Assembly (NCBI GenBank): GCA_029531795.1
Contig: JAPEIS010000006.1
Span: 558,001 to 622,000, forward strand
Source: Sclerotinia nivalis
Taxonomy: Eukaryota > Ascomycota > Leotiomycetes > Helotiales > Sclerotiniaceae
Length of the DNA: 64,000 nt
Direction: 5' to 3'
The notes beneath the pieces were generated by a model. That model did no database searches and was not told where the DNA came from. It saw only the letters and a list, made by a program, of their open reading frames with translations. Position 1 is the first letter of the stretch. Every line of letters starts with the position of its first letter. This document shows, piece after piece, positions 45,272 to 57,253 of this stretch. Made by a program: the position numbers and the translations under genes.

Positions 45272-46515
45272 ATTCAAAAAAATGGTTGGTTTTCGGGATA
45301 GTGGAGTTTTAATGGTTGGTTTTTCGGACATGCATTGAGCCTGCTTACTATTTCTCTTTTGATGCTCTTTTTTTCCCTTCCACATGGTCTTGATACATGG
45401 GGCATAATCTTAAGAAGTGTACTTTGTGGTGAACATTGCGCGTTAAGATAAAGAGGAAATAGATAGCAGAATACAAAATATTTAGTGTAACATTTGTGTG
45501 TTCAGTTGATGTGCTTTGGAGTGACGATAAAATTTTCTCATTCTATCGTGAGTGTGACAATCAATATTCTCATCATTCATGTACCAGTGATAATGAGATT
45601 CTCTATGAGATTTTCTCCTGATTTTGTACAAGTGTACCAAAAATCCTTTCTGTGTTGAGGCTAGGATCCACTCGGACCGGATATGGCGTCTTAAGGTTCG
45701 AGGCGTTCCTGAAAAGTTACACATGTAAGTTACATATGCACGACATGACATCTAGAATTACTGGGACTTTTTGATCCGTACGACAGAAAACATGCTCATC
45801 ATCTGCTCTTTCCGGTCTGTTGGGTAGAACATGATTAACATCATGACTTTCTTTCCAATAGACTGGCTTGTCTCGGAGACTAATTGGGTTGTAATCTGCA
45901 TTGGGTCGATTACGAATGGGCAAGATGGATGAATGGGAGTGTTTGCACTTTCCTTGGTGATACTCTCGTAGTAATCTACTCGTTTATCGCCGCCAAAACT
46001 GGGGCGGGGGGATACATTATGATCATGGGAACTGAGAAGGCGTTCTTGCCTTTAATTACAATGTTGAATATTGGAAACGTCGATTGACTTTCGGAGACGG
46101 CAGGGTTAGCTTGAAATCTTTTGTTGGTTGTGCTATGGATAGGTGTGATGGTATTGGATGAGGAAGGTACGATAGGTTCAGTTGTACGCTTTTGATCAAC
46201 GATATCTACCTTGATGGATGAGAAATAAACTTGATGAGGGGGTATAAAGTGTTGATGTTCCCTTTTTTGGTCTTCAAATTTTCTTTCTTTTCATCACACA
46301 CATACACTGAGCTTTTACTTCTTTTCACTCCTCGCTTTTTATACAGTACAACACTACTGCAATACAATAAATAAAATACATTCGCTGTTTACAACCCATT
46401 TGAATCTCAATCTATTTCTCACTCTCAATTCAATTCAATCTCCTCAATTACCAATCAATCTCTCACCTCACTAGCTTACGTACTTCACCAAAATCTCACA
46501 CATCCAACCGCAAAA
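45272..46515. other. Intergenic; promoter of the Gly-rich secreted protein
   Basis: No gene supported. A TATA box candidate (TATAAAG, 46243-46249) lies about 270 bp upstream of the ATG at 46516, followed by a long pyrimidine-rich leader, which suits a strongly transcribed wall-protein gene. Confidence 0.5.
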
Positions 46516-47732
46516 ATGCACAACAAACTCCTCCTAACAACCTTTGTCCTTCTCCCAACTCTCTACGCAGCTCCAGCACCTGCCTCAGATTCAGACAATT
46601 ATTCTCCCAACTATTCTCCTCCATCCGTCTCCGTCCCATCCCTTCCATTTCCCCCCGTTCCAAGTGTTCCAGCCACTGGAGGAAGTGGTGGTGGTGCTCT
46701 TGCGGGACTAGGTAGTCTTGGAGGCCTTTTGGGTGGACTTCTTGGTGGACTTGGACTTGGTGGTGGGGCTGCTGCTCCTGCTCCTTCTGTGCCAGCCCCT
46801 GCTGCGCCAAGTGTACCGGCGTTACCTACTAGTAGCTATATTCCTGCACCTGTTCCTCAAATTTCGGCTACGCTTCCAGCTTTTGGTGGTGGTAGTGGAG
46901 GTGGATTGTCGATTGGTGGTGCTGCGTCGGCTTCGGCTACACTTCCTGTTGTATCTGCCACGCTTCCAGCTTTTGGAGGTGGCTCAGGATCGGGTCCCGG
47001 ATATAATGGTGGTGGTAGTGGAAATGGTGGAAGTGGACCTGGCGTATCTGCTTCAGTTCCAGGCGGTCCTGGTGTTTCGGTCGGTGTGGGAACTTCGGAC
47101 GGAGTCACTGCTACATTACCCGGTATTACCGTTTCTATAACTCAGCCTGGTGGACCAGCTCTTCCTACTTCTGTCGATGGTGGCTCGGGTGGCTCTGCTG
47201 GTTCTGTATCTGCTGCTTGTCCAGCTAAAGATTTATCGACATATTCATTGGTGATTGCTACAACGGTTCCTCAGACTACCACTATTATCTCGCATTTCAC
47301 GGTTCCAATTGTTCAAACTATTTCTACAAATGTCGTGCAGGCTATTTATCAAACGATCACCATCCCTACTACTGTGTTGAGGACCATTCAAAGCACTGGA
47401 ACTACTACGATTGTTGCCACTTCTATCAGTACTAGTGAGTTTTCCTCTCCTTTCTTTGCATCCCTTATGCTAGTATGGAGATCGTGAACTAATATGCGAT
47501 TTTAGGTCTTCAAACCTCTCTTACTGCTATTTGCCAAGGTGGTGGTATTGCTGCAGCCCCAACTTTTCCAGGTGGATCCAGTGCCAACGGTGCTGCGAGC
47601 TCAAGTGCACCAGGTGCTACTGTCAGTGTTGGACTACCAGGTGGTGGGAGTGGAGGCAGTGGAACTGGAGGAAATGGAGATGGAGGAAATGGAGATGGAG
47701 GAAATGGTGGTGGATATTACTCAAGAATCTGA
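46516..47732 (+). CDS. Secreted Gly/Pro/Ser-rich cell-wall-type protein
   Basis: Exons 46516-47434 and 47506-47732 give 381 aa. A signal peptide (MHNKLLLTTFVLLPTLYA) is followed by a long low-complexity region: Pro/Ser/Val stretch, Gly/Leu repeats (LGSLGGLLGGLLGGLGLGGG), then repeated SATLPAFGGGSG units at about residues 115 and 155. Near residue 240 a compact module begins (ACPAKDLSTYSLV) with a Thr/Ile/Val-rich stretch that resembles wall-anchored repeat proteins. After the splice comes a Gly-rich tail with three GNGDGG-type repeats. I see no GPI signal. Function unknown; structural wall or surface role inferred. Confidence 0.75.
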
Positions 47733-48927
47733 GTTGATTGACAAGTGACAAGTTTAAGTATATGAGATGGGATGGGATATCATGGGTTCAAATTGCTTCA
47801 ATTTTGCTGTCGATGTTTATGTTGCACAAGTTGCTGTTTTCATTTTGGGGTCCTTGAGGAGGATACTTTGATCCAAAATATTGGAAGAACATTAGTTACC
47901 AAGAGTTATGGTGGTAAAATATATTTGTGACAGGAGATGATTGGACTTCTTTCGGGTAGATAGTATAAATTGATTGAAGTAGATCACATTTGAATGGATT
48001 TGAGATTTGTGAATGGCTCGAAGTTGGTGAAAAGGTCTTTGGCTGTATTCCCTCTCGACTCTCAGTTTTTAAATCCATCAAATACATTGAAATGATACAG
48101 CATTATCGCACATGTACATGTACATTAACATCCACCAGCCATCTAATACCTAGTTAGTATCTACTTGAAACCCATCAACTGCACAACTCCACAAATACCA
48201 AGATGTCACAAACTTCACAATGTCACCAGTGCCAATGTCAAAGACAAAACCAAAATCAATGGTGAAGTCGAATTCTAGGCGGGAGCTAAAGCCTAAGTGA
48301 AGCTGGAGCTGAAGCTAAAGTCAAAGTTAAGGTGCAAAGCCAGAGTTAAGGTTAAGGTTAAGGTTAAGGTTAAAGGAAAGAGAAAGGCAAAGTTAAGGTC
48401 AAATTTGAAGCGGAAGATAGATGGGAGTGGAAAGGGTGAGAGAAGTTTGGGGGGGAGGGAAGGGGGGAGAAAGCAAACGAGTCTAGTGGTTTTGTTTCAT
48501 ATAACTATGAATATAAGAATAGGATAATTTATCTATACTCCAATTTCACACCTATCCAATCCTTCAAACCTCAAAATATCAACAGAACGGCCTTTCATCA
48601 TAATTTCACCAAAATCGCATCGATTAACCACTAAATTAAAAACATGCATGCAAATTACAAATTCCCGGAGAAAAGCTTCACTATTGAAAGATCTAAACCA
48701 GTGACTAGACTACCTAATTACCATATATCCTGATATCTCGATTTCTGTTTTGAATGTACGCCCTTTTCTGCATAAAATCCACTCTCAACCCATTCCTCCC
48801 GAACGAAGATATTCTTGGAAAAGAAGGAAAAAATAAAAATCTTAATTACGATTTTATGAAAGATTTTGTCTTAGATTTTGCGCCTCGTAGTGAAATAACC
48901 AACCCCTCGGGAAATCTTGATAAGCAT
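47733..48927. other. Intergenic between convergent genes
   Basis: 3' flanks of the Gly-rich gene and TAF5. A GTTAAG-type hexamer array is listed separately. The TACATGTACATGTACAT palindromic repeat at about 48109-48125 is simple sequence. No gene supported. Confidence 0.55.
48345..48373. repeat. GTTAAG hexanucleotide repeat
   Basis: About five tandem copies of GTTAAG inside a longer A/G-rich tract (48297-48480). Confidence 0.85.
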
Positions 48928-51900
48928 CTAAGGCAAATAACATCCTCCAGCCATAACCAAATTCATTCTTGTGAACATGACTTTGTAAACTGGTGAGCGC
49001 TTGGTTGGGAATGCAGCGATTTGATCAGGAGTAATCATTGTTTCCTTGCCCTTTTTCTTGGAAGAACCAGTGGCTGGATTGACTTGAGCACCGGCAATGG
49101 CTCCAGTAACTCGACTTGCATCTGCTTGTCCGCCTGTACCGATAATTTCCCCATCATTGTTCTTGTATGGATCGGTAGGGACTTCAATATCCCACAGACG
49201 AACAGTACCATCAGCACCACCTGAACACAAGACTGTAGATTCGACACTAAATGATAAGGACCAAATTCCACCCTTTCCGTGACCTCTGCAACGCTTAATT
49301 TGTGTTCCCTTTGCAAGATCCCAAAGAATGATACTTCCACCTGAATCGGCAGATGCTAGAATCTTTCCATTAGGAGCGCATTGAAGAGCACTGATGGTGT
49401 CGGTATGACCAGTGAAAACACGAACGCATTCACCAGTGGCGAAAGACCACATACGGACAGTTTTATCAGCTTGGTCACTAGCCGAGAAAACATATGCTCC
49501 GTTTGGATGCCAGGCAATTTGATTGACGTTAGAATCATGACCAATGAACATTCGAAGGTATGAGATATGATCTTGCCCCCAAATACGAACAGATCGATCA
49601 TGACCGCAACTTAAAAAGTAATGACCGAATGGTCCCCACTTTACATTCCATACTGGACCTTCATGACCTTTGTATACAACAACGCAGGCCCATGCTTCGA
49701 GTGACCAAAGACGAATTGTTCTATCCGAGGAAGAGGAAATAAGTAATTTAGGAGCAGTAGATGTATCAGTATCATCTGCACCTCGAATTGAAGGAGAGAA
49801 TGATACAGAATAGACGGGTGCGGAATGACCAATTAGACGGCGAGAGTTGGATGGTGGTGGATCATTTGGACCTGGTTTGGTTTCACTTGACAACGGTTCG
49901 CCATGTAAATGCCAAACACGAATGTAAGATTCCTCAGTACCAACAGCAACCAAGTTATTGTCATCGGAAAACTCGATACAGGTGATTCTGGTCAAAAGTT
50001 AGTATTTACTGAAAAAGCTCGGGTATGGCAACTTACGTATCAAGAGTATTATGGAAAGTAAACATGCAAATCGAGACTGCAGGACCAACGCCACCACTTC
50101 GACTCTCAATCTTGAATCTATCCCGATATTCCTTGATCTTTTGAACTTCCATGGTTACATCTTTAGCGCGAGAAGGAGGGTAAGGAATATCATTGCGGCC
50201 AGGTCCTTCACTGCCTTCCTCACGCTTGATACTTTGATCAAACAATTCTACCAAGGATGGTTTACCCGGCTCAGGTGGATTCTTGGCATCTTCTTCATCA
50301 AGTTCCGCGCGAACATCTGCAGATAGATCCTCCTCTAATGACAATGGGTCTAATAACAACTTAGCATTATTGTCTGCAATGTCCTTGTTTGTAACTCCAG
50401 TAAAAGCACCAGGAATTCCTTCTTGAAGATCAGACTCTTCTGGCTCAACACCATGTGCTTGATTGATTATAGCTTCGAAGCTAAATTGATCAATGGGTCC
50501 TCGTTTGGTTTCTCGGATTTCGCAGTATGTCTGTAACAAATAAATGATAACGGATCCTCCTTGCTTGCTGTTTGACTCCAGGTGGGTAATGAGGTTGAAG
50601 TAAACATGGGTATTGAGAGGTAATCGATACTTTGAGGATAAATAAAGCTTCGTGATAGAGTTATCGGTGATTTGTTGTGGCAAGCTGATTGTCTCAAAGG
50701 TAGTGAGCTCATCTGCATGGACTTGTTTGAATTGACCTTTGAACTCATTCAAAAAAGCTTTTCCATCACTTGCATAGTTACTTGTGATGAGCTCAATGAA
50801 TGAATAAACAAAGATAGGCCAAAGGATTCTGCGTAACTCAAACTGTGATAAGGGTGTTAGAGGAACCAATATTATAACCTGGAAGAATTTTTGCTCACCT
50901 TGTAAATATCTAAGTTAGACTCAATCCAATTACTCAATAATCGAAATCCTTTTGCGTATTTTGCTGTACCAAGATCCTCTGCACGTTCTTGAATAGGCTT
51001 TCCATCTCTATCAAGATTGGCGGATTCTGAACGTAACATTTGCTCCGTCCGATTGTATCCTTTCTTGACGAGATACTCGATAACCTGTGGATTGTTGAAT
51101 AATGGATTAGTAGAGGCTAGCAGAATATTCCTATTCCAAGGATGTGCAATAGGCGCATGACGCGATGGTCCAAAAAGAGGAGGATATGGGGAACCATAAA
51201 GGCGCGAAGGTGGATGATAGGAAACATGTAAGGGATGTACAGGTGCTGGTACTTGGGGAATGGCAGAACACGGAGGATGTGAAACACCAGTACTTCGAGC
51301 ACCGGCACTTGGAGCAGTGGCACTTGGAACACCAGAAGGAATTGGAATGAGGGAAATGGCAGGGCATGGAGCCACAGTACTTGGAGAACCAGAAGTTACT
51401 GCAAGCTGGGTGGTACCATGATGTGGAGCACCAGGTGGTACTGAATGTGAGGTAGAAGTATGTGATGTAGTATGCATCAATTTATCTGATGATTCAGACA
51501 TGATGACAAAAATCTGCCACAAGAAGTTTGTGATGATGTTTTGTAACAAGACTTTGAAGAAAAACTTTGTAATAAGAGAAACAAGCACTGCAAGCAGCTG
51601 TTGAATTGTATTTATCAAATGGAAGTGAATGGACAAATTGTGATTTAGGATCTTGTTAATTTGATGATAAACAGAAGGAGAAGGGGAGGTACGGTAGAGA
51701 AGGGGAGGTACAGCATAGAAGGCCGCTAGGTCCGAAGAGGGATCGGGCCTTGAACAAAAAAGCACCGTGTTGAATAGAAAGAACTTCAAATATTGATCTC
51801 ATTCACCAGAGCTTCTTCTCAAATATTTATTCTTTTCAATGTTGAAATCAACCATAAACACCGTCTTTCAAAAACCGCTGCACCATGGTAATGCATATGG

Positions 51901-52343
51901 TCATATGTTGCAAAAGATGATTGTGCAAGATTTAATGTGCTGTTCTCTTAACTCAACCAAATACAATCAAGTAAACTGTCTGTTTAAACTCTTTGTTTGA
52001 AGAGGTGGTTGTTGGTATCCTGTATCCTGTATCTAGGTATCCAACCATACCATTTGTTTATACTTTTGTTTCCATGAATAAACTGTGCTGAGGCTACTTG
52101 CATTTGCACTGACAGGTTTTCAAGAGAGCATAGTTGTTCTGTGGGCAAAGATTTGGATAAAACTTGGGATGATTTGATGGTAATATTAACAGAGAGTGCT
52201 GGAATAAAATGAGAAGGAGGACTTACGATCTGATTTAGATTTTGTTGAGACATTAGTGAGCCTGATTGTGGAGGTCCCTGGGAATTTTGTTGTGTGTTTA
52301 TTCCAGCACTTGGAGGTCCGTTTGGTTGTCCTGAAGTAGACAT
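48928..52343 (-). CDS. TAF5: TAF5, WD40 subunit of TFIID (and SAGA)
   Basis: Exons 52343-52227, 51084-50899, 50842-50037 and 49987-48928 give 722 aa with consistent frame. TAF5 is a scaffold subunit of TFIID, shared with SAGA in yeast, and acts in RNA polymerase II pre-initiation. Exon 2 begins the LisH region ([18 protein letters not shown]) and exon 3 encodes the TAF5 NTD2 domain ([19 protein letters not shown]). Exon 4 gives at least six WD40 repeats ([75 protein letters not shown]). The first intron is 1,142 nt, far longer than the others, and holds an alternative in-frame start (see 51085-52226). The reading NLNQI joined to [10 protein letters not shown] looks canonical for the family. 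Confidence 0.93.
51085..52226 (-). other. Unusually long TAF5 intron with in-frame 139-codon extension
   Basis: Between exon 1 (donor GTAAGT) and exon 2 (acceptor CCACAG) lie 1,142 nt. The last 417 nt, from an ATG at 51501, are open and in frame with exon 2, encoding a Ser/Thr/Pro/His-rich segment ([20 protein letters not shown], then [16 protein letters not shown]). A transcript starting inside the intron would give a TAF5 with a different N-terminus. No domain is seen in this segment. It could instead be an insertion that simply stayed open. Confidence 0.55.
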
Positions 52344-52860
52344 CCTTATTGAGTCTTGCTGTCTTTCAAGCTTGTTGGATTTATCTTTTGCTACTATTCT
52401 GATAACTCTCAAAGGTTTCCTCTATCACCAAATATTACCACCAATCACTGATCATCCCAAAGATTCCGGAATCTTTCAGAAAAAATATTCACTCAAAACT
52501 TTCAACTTTATGTTTATGTATAGCTGATTACGTTTATGGAGAATGTGGATATTATGAAAGAATTAAGATAAGTTTATACTGTTCGAGTCTCCTTGTATGA
52601 ATTGATTAGGTATGTTGATATATCAAGGAGGTTAATCAATTTTATTGTTCATTGATAATGGGAGTGAAATTTTGGCACTAATGCAGCCGACCCGCAGAGC
52701 CGCATCACTAAGGCTGTAACCCCAGACAAAGCAACTTTGAAGTTCTAGAGATGTACACTCTCGTACCTGCCTACAAAATCAAAATCATCCTCGCAGCCAG
52801 TACATATCAAAGTTAAAAAAACAATCACAAATCCTCAATTTGATCCTTGATAATATCATC
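52344..52860. promoter_or_regulatory. Divergent promoter of TAF5 and MED11
   Basis: 517 bp between the starts of two RNA polymerase II initiation factors. No TATA box or recognised operator is evident. The sharing suggests possible co-expression. Confidence 0.5.
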
Positions 52861-53485
52861 ATGTCTTCTTCGCCCGAGGAACAAATTTCAACCTTTCGAC
52901 CATTCACGAAAGCTGAGCGCATTCAACAACTCAATGAAATAGACAAGGTAATACCGACAGAACGCAATTCATTTTTAAGCATTATCTAATTGTTCGCAGA
53001 GTATATTACAACTTGTTCAGACTGCCGGACAAACCCTCAAAATTCTTACTGCATCAAAAGAACCGCGAGAAGCACAATCATCACAAGAAAAACGTCAAGC
53101 TTTCGAGAATGCCTCAAATTCATATTTAAAAACTTTACAATCCGTCGATGTGCGATTACGAAGACAAATACTGGGATTGGAAGAAGCAGATATCATACCA
53201 GCAGAGAAGGTGAAGTCCAAAAATAAGGGCAAATCAGCAGCTGAACCTATGGAAAGACGACCAGCAGTTCCGGGGAATATGGCGGGAAATAAAGCAGATG
53301 ATACAATTGCAGAAGGAGGGATGGGAAATCTTGATATTGGTTTCTTGAATAGTCGAAGTGGAAGGGTTGGTAGAGATATGGAGGCTGAATTATGGGCAAA
53401 GAGTAGAAAGTTTCTGGAAGATTTGGATAATGGCAATTATAATTCACAGCCATTATCTCAAAGGAAGGATGAAATTACGCAATAG
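52861..53485 (+). CDS. MED11: Mediator subunit 11
   Basis: Exons 52861-52947 and 53000-53485 give 190 aa; the 52-nt intron is phase 0. Med11 is a small helical head-module subunit of the Mediator complex, pairing with Med22 and contacting general factors. The N-terminal FTKAERIQQLNEIDK, continued by SILQLVQTAGQTLKILT and later NSYLKTLQSVDVRLRRQI, is the helical pattern of the family. The C-terminal third is disordered with a RDMEAELWAKSRKFLEDL helix. Length fits filamentous-fungal Med11. Identity comes from the helix pattern, not a search. Confidence 0.8.
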
Positions 53486-53963
53486 GACGGGTAGATTTGG
53501 AGTTAGGAGCATACCGGTACTCTATGTATTTGGGCAATCTACAGGACAATACATATTCTTATGGAATTGGTCTCTCTGTCATTTATATACACCCCAAAGC
53601 TATCCATATCTTATTTGCTTCATGTATTTATGCTCCTGCCTGACATAGTGACCAAAATAAGCTGTTCAAAGGCAAATGGGCTAACCGATAATTACCCGAC
53701 AACCCAAATTCATACACTTTGCCTTGATCGCAAGAAAATATTAAAACTCTCGTGCAGCATATTATAGCAACACTAAAATCCATTGAAGAAAGTTTGCGAA
53801 TATTGTACTTCAGTTGAATTTGTTGCTGTCCGAATAGCTTTGATCCCTGTAACTCTACAACGGTACATTCCGAGGGTTGTCTGTGCCGCCCGCCGAGTAG
53901 CTATCCATCTCGAAATCCTACAACCGTCAACTCAACTTCTTTAGGTGCCCTATATACTTCGTT
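53486..53963. other. Intergenic, MED11 3' flank and VPS5 promoter
   Basis: No feature beyond short unsupported open frames. Confidence 0.5.
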
Positions 53964-55983
53964 ATGGATTTAGAAGACGGGGGAGGCTCGCCTTGGGGAG
54001 GTAGGTTTTTCTAAGCTGAAATGCGCACACTGCGAGAAACCGGTGTTGACAACTATATCAGATGTTCCTTCTCAAGCTCAATCGACACCAAGCTTACCAA
54101 AACCGGCGGAGTCTGCTACAGAAGGAGGTCAGTCATCATCATACTGAGAGTGTTCGAATCTAATGTTCATTGTTAAAGAGTCCTCGGAAACCGCATCACA
54201 AACCCTCGCCCCACCAGCTACTCAAGGCAAAACACCTGGAGGACGCACGATACGTACCCCTCGACGCGCTGGAGCACAACCCGTTCGACTTCAAGCTTTA
54301 GATGATTCTTTAGGACCATTAGGACCTTTGGGTGATAATGCGCCAACACCAAAAGCCGACGAGCCTCCTGCGCCGCCCCAAAAAGAACAAACTGTCACAC
54401 ATAATTTGCGGCAACCAACAGCTTCAGCGCAAAGCTCTACTGTTAGCCGGAGTATGTTGGATTCAGTGGATTTGAATGAGGATGTTGAATCTAGTACTGG
54501 ACCTCGTATACCACCTCCTGTTCAACCATCCCAGGGAGGCCCCGTTCGAAGAGATACAACACCTAGTGTGAGCATCGAACAAGCTGCCAAGCCTACTTTC
54601 CATATCACAGTCGGTGATCCACACAAAGTTGGGGATTTGACTAGCTCTCATATCGTATATTCAGTTGAAACGAAGGTAGGATATATCACTTAATCAAAAG
54701 TGTCGGTTAACTAATCATGAATTAGACATCTTCCAAAGCATATCGTCAACCAGAATTTACTGTCACTAGAAGATATAGGGACTTTTTATGGCTCTATAAC
54801 ACTTTACACGCAAACAATCCTGGTTTTGTTGTACCTCCACCTCCTGAGAAGCAAGCTGTAGGAAGATTTGATACCAATTTTGTCGAATCTAGACGTGCAG
54901 CATTGGAAAGAATGCTTAATAAGACAGCTGCTCATCCAACCCTTCAACATGATGGAGATTTGAAGTTGTTCTTGGAGAGTGAGGCTTTCAATGTTGATGT
55001 TAAACATAAAGAAAGAAAAGAACCCGGACTTGGTGAAAGTAAAGGCATGTTTAGTGGACTCGGTATTTCTGTTGGTGGAGGAGGGAAGTTTGTTGAACAT
55101 GATGATGTGAGTACATGAATATCCTAGAGATTTGTATTAGCTGACATTATTAGTGGTTCCATGAACGACGAATCTATCTGGATGCCTTAGAGAATCAACT
55201 TAAGGCTTTGTTAAAAGCCATGGATGTTGTGGTTAGTCAACGTAAAGGTCTTGCTGAAGCTGCGGGTGACTTTTCTGGTTCCCTCAGAGCGCTCTCAGCA
55301 GTTGAGCTCTCCGCGTCATTATCCGGTCCTCTTGAAAGTCTTGCAGATTTGCAAGTTAGAATCAGGGAACTTTATGATCGACAGGCACAACAAGATGTAT
55401 TGACCTTGGGTATCACCATTGATGAGTATGTTCGTTTGATTGGAAGTATCAAGCAGGCATTCGGTTCACGTCAAAAAGCATGGCACTCATGGCATGCCGC
55501 AGAGGGCGATTTACAAAAGCGTAAGACTACCCAAGAGAAATTATTACGTCAAGGGAAATCACAACAAGATCGCTTGAATCAAATGCAAGGAGAAGTGGCC
55601 GACTCTGAACGTAAAGTTCATCAAGCAAGATTATTATTTGAGGATATGGGACGTCTCATGAAGACGGAACTTGATAGATTTGAACGTGAAAAGGTTGAGG
55701 ATTTCAAGAGTGCTGTTGAAACATTCTTGGAGAGTGCTGTGGAAGCTCAAAAAGAGGTGAGTTATTGCAACTTCAAGGCCGGAGATTTTGTGCTAATATT
55801 TCTTAGCTTATTGAGCTCTGGGAGACTTTCCTTATGCAAGTTGATGCTGAAGAGGACGAACAAGTATTTTATAAACCTCCTGTAGAGCCAGCAGCACGTC
55901 CTTCTTCGGAAACGGGACTTTCAGGTGAAACTGCTACAGAATCACAAGTTGCAGCCGTGGCAACCGCAGAAGAAGAAGATTAA
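53964..55983 (+). CDS. VPS5: Vps5/SNX1-type retromer sorting nexin
   Basis: Six exons (53964-54000, 54062-54127, 54179-54675, 54726-55106, 55154-55756, 55807-55983) give 586 aa with all phases consistent. The very short first exon (37 nt) encodes MDLEDGGGSPWG. A disordered Pro/Ser-rich N-terminal region is followed by a PX domain from about residue 175 (FHITVGDPHKVGDLTSSHIV, then RRYRDFLWLYNTL with the PI3P-binding Arg) and a BAR domain from about 345 to 545 (WFHERRIYLDALENQLKALL, then long amphipathic helices). Vps5 with Vps17 forms the membrane-bending half of the retromer, which returns receptors from endosomes to the Golgi. The acidic tail ends in AEEED. Confidence 0.93.
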
Positions 55984-56395
55984 TGAATGACACTATGATA
56001 TCACGTTTTTGAAAAGTAAATTAGGAGAGCGAACGAAAAATGGAGAGATGAATCAATTACCGGATCATGAGGTGATAGTGGTATGCTGGTTGTAGTATCT
56101 TTGTACATAGAATAATATTTCAATTCTAAATGCCCCCTCCCCCCAACCCTAGTTCGCATGCATTTTTTGTACCTCATTGGTATTTATGTATGCATTGCAA
56201 GGTGAGACCATGTTTTCTCGTTCATCGTACAATCCGACTTTGTGTGTCTCTAATATCCTCTGGTATGGAAAGCTCTTGGGGGAGAATATCTTTCCTGCAG
56301 CTTCATACCAAGCAAAGCTCCTTCATCCTAATAATTATCATACTACCCCTCATTCACGTCCCTCACTCACGCCCCTCACTCACACCCTTTCCCAT
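55984..56395. other. Intergenic between convergent VPS5 and MRPL36
   Basis: Only 3' flanks; a C-rich stretch lies at 56130-56145. Nothing else seen. Confidence 0.55.
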
Positions 56396-56905
56396 CTATT
56401 TCTTATCCTTCCCACTCTTCGTCCTAACAGTCCCCTTCATACTCGCACTATCCCTTTGGGCCCCCCCACTAATCAAATCCATCAAACTATCCATACCCCC
56501 CATCTCCTCTCCCTTCCCACTCTCCCCCGCTGACTTCCCCACTCCCTCTCCCTCCCCCTCCCCCTTCTCCATATCCCCATCCCATCCCCGTCCAAACCTC
56601 TCTCTAAATGCGCTCAGTCGTCCCGCCTCATCATTCTCAACATTCCGTAATGAATCTAATGATGGTTGCCATAAAGGATGATTGCGCGTATCTTTTGTAC
56701 TGCGATAAATTGGTGCGGGGGAGGTGGAGCGCGTGAGATAGGTTGAGCCGTCGGATAATGTAACGAGTTGCGTGAAGGTGTAGGGACGGATGGGACGTTT
56801 TAGGAGGGTGGCGTGTCGGATTTGGTGGGTGAGGGTCGAGGTTATTGGGAGGGTGGTGCTGGGGATGGAGGTGGTGCGGCGGAGGGTGATGGTTGGGAGG
56901 GACAT
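56396..56905 (-). CDS. MRPL36: Mitochondrial large-subunit ribosomal protein bL31m
   Basis: Single exon, 169 aa. A basic, Thr/Ser-rich N-terminal targeting region is followed by the conserved core RHATLLKRPIRPYTFTQLVT, LSDGSTYLTRSTSP, RSTKDTRNHPLWQP, then DEAGRLSAFRERFGRGWD, as in fungal bL31m (yeast Mrpl36). The C-terminal tail, with Gly/Glu repeats (EKGEGEGEGVGKSAGE) and a Lys-rich end, is low complexity. The protein is a component of the mitoribosomal large subunit at its interface side. The coding strand is rich in G, giving long open frames on the opposite strand that are shadows. Confidence 0.88.
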   Translation of the reverse strand: MSLPTITLRRTTSIPSTTLPITSTLTHQIRHATLLKRPIRPYTFTQLVTLSDGSTYLTRSTSPAPIYRSTKDTRNHPLWQPSLDSLRNVENDEAGRLSAFRERFGRGWDGDMEKGEGEGEGVGKSAGESGKGEEMGGMDSLMDLISGGAQRDSASMKGTVRTKSGKDKK

Positions 56906-57253
56906 TTTTTGGGTGCTTTTTTTTAAGAAGCTTGTGATATGGAAGGGTATTATTCGAGAGAAGAAACGCCTCCGATGTAGGGTGTGGAGAGATTGAATTA
57001 GCTTCGTAGGCAGAGAGGTCCTCGTCGCAATTGACGAGGCTTGAATCTAGATTTGTTTTCTGAGAACTTTTCTACGGTATCCGCAGTAGACCAACGATGA
57101 ACCGAATATAATTTCAGCCTTGTGAAACCTTGCGGGGATACACAACGCCTTGCAAAGTCTAAATATTTTTTGACTCAATTGACGACGGACTCAAGTTAGA
57201 ATTTCGTGTCGATTGGCCTGTAAGAGCTTTGAGATTGTGTAGGACTGGAAAAG
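56906..57253. promoter_or_regulatory. Divergent promoter of MRPL36 and the flavin-reductase gene
   Basis: 348 bp between two divergent start codons. Both products look mitochondrial, so co-regulation is possible. No motif identified. Confidence 0.45.

Noticed and set aside
48345..48373. GTTAAG repeat as interstitial telomere
   Set aside because: Fungal telomeres of this group are TTAGGG; the unit differs and is embedded in an A/G-rich simple tract.
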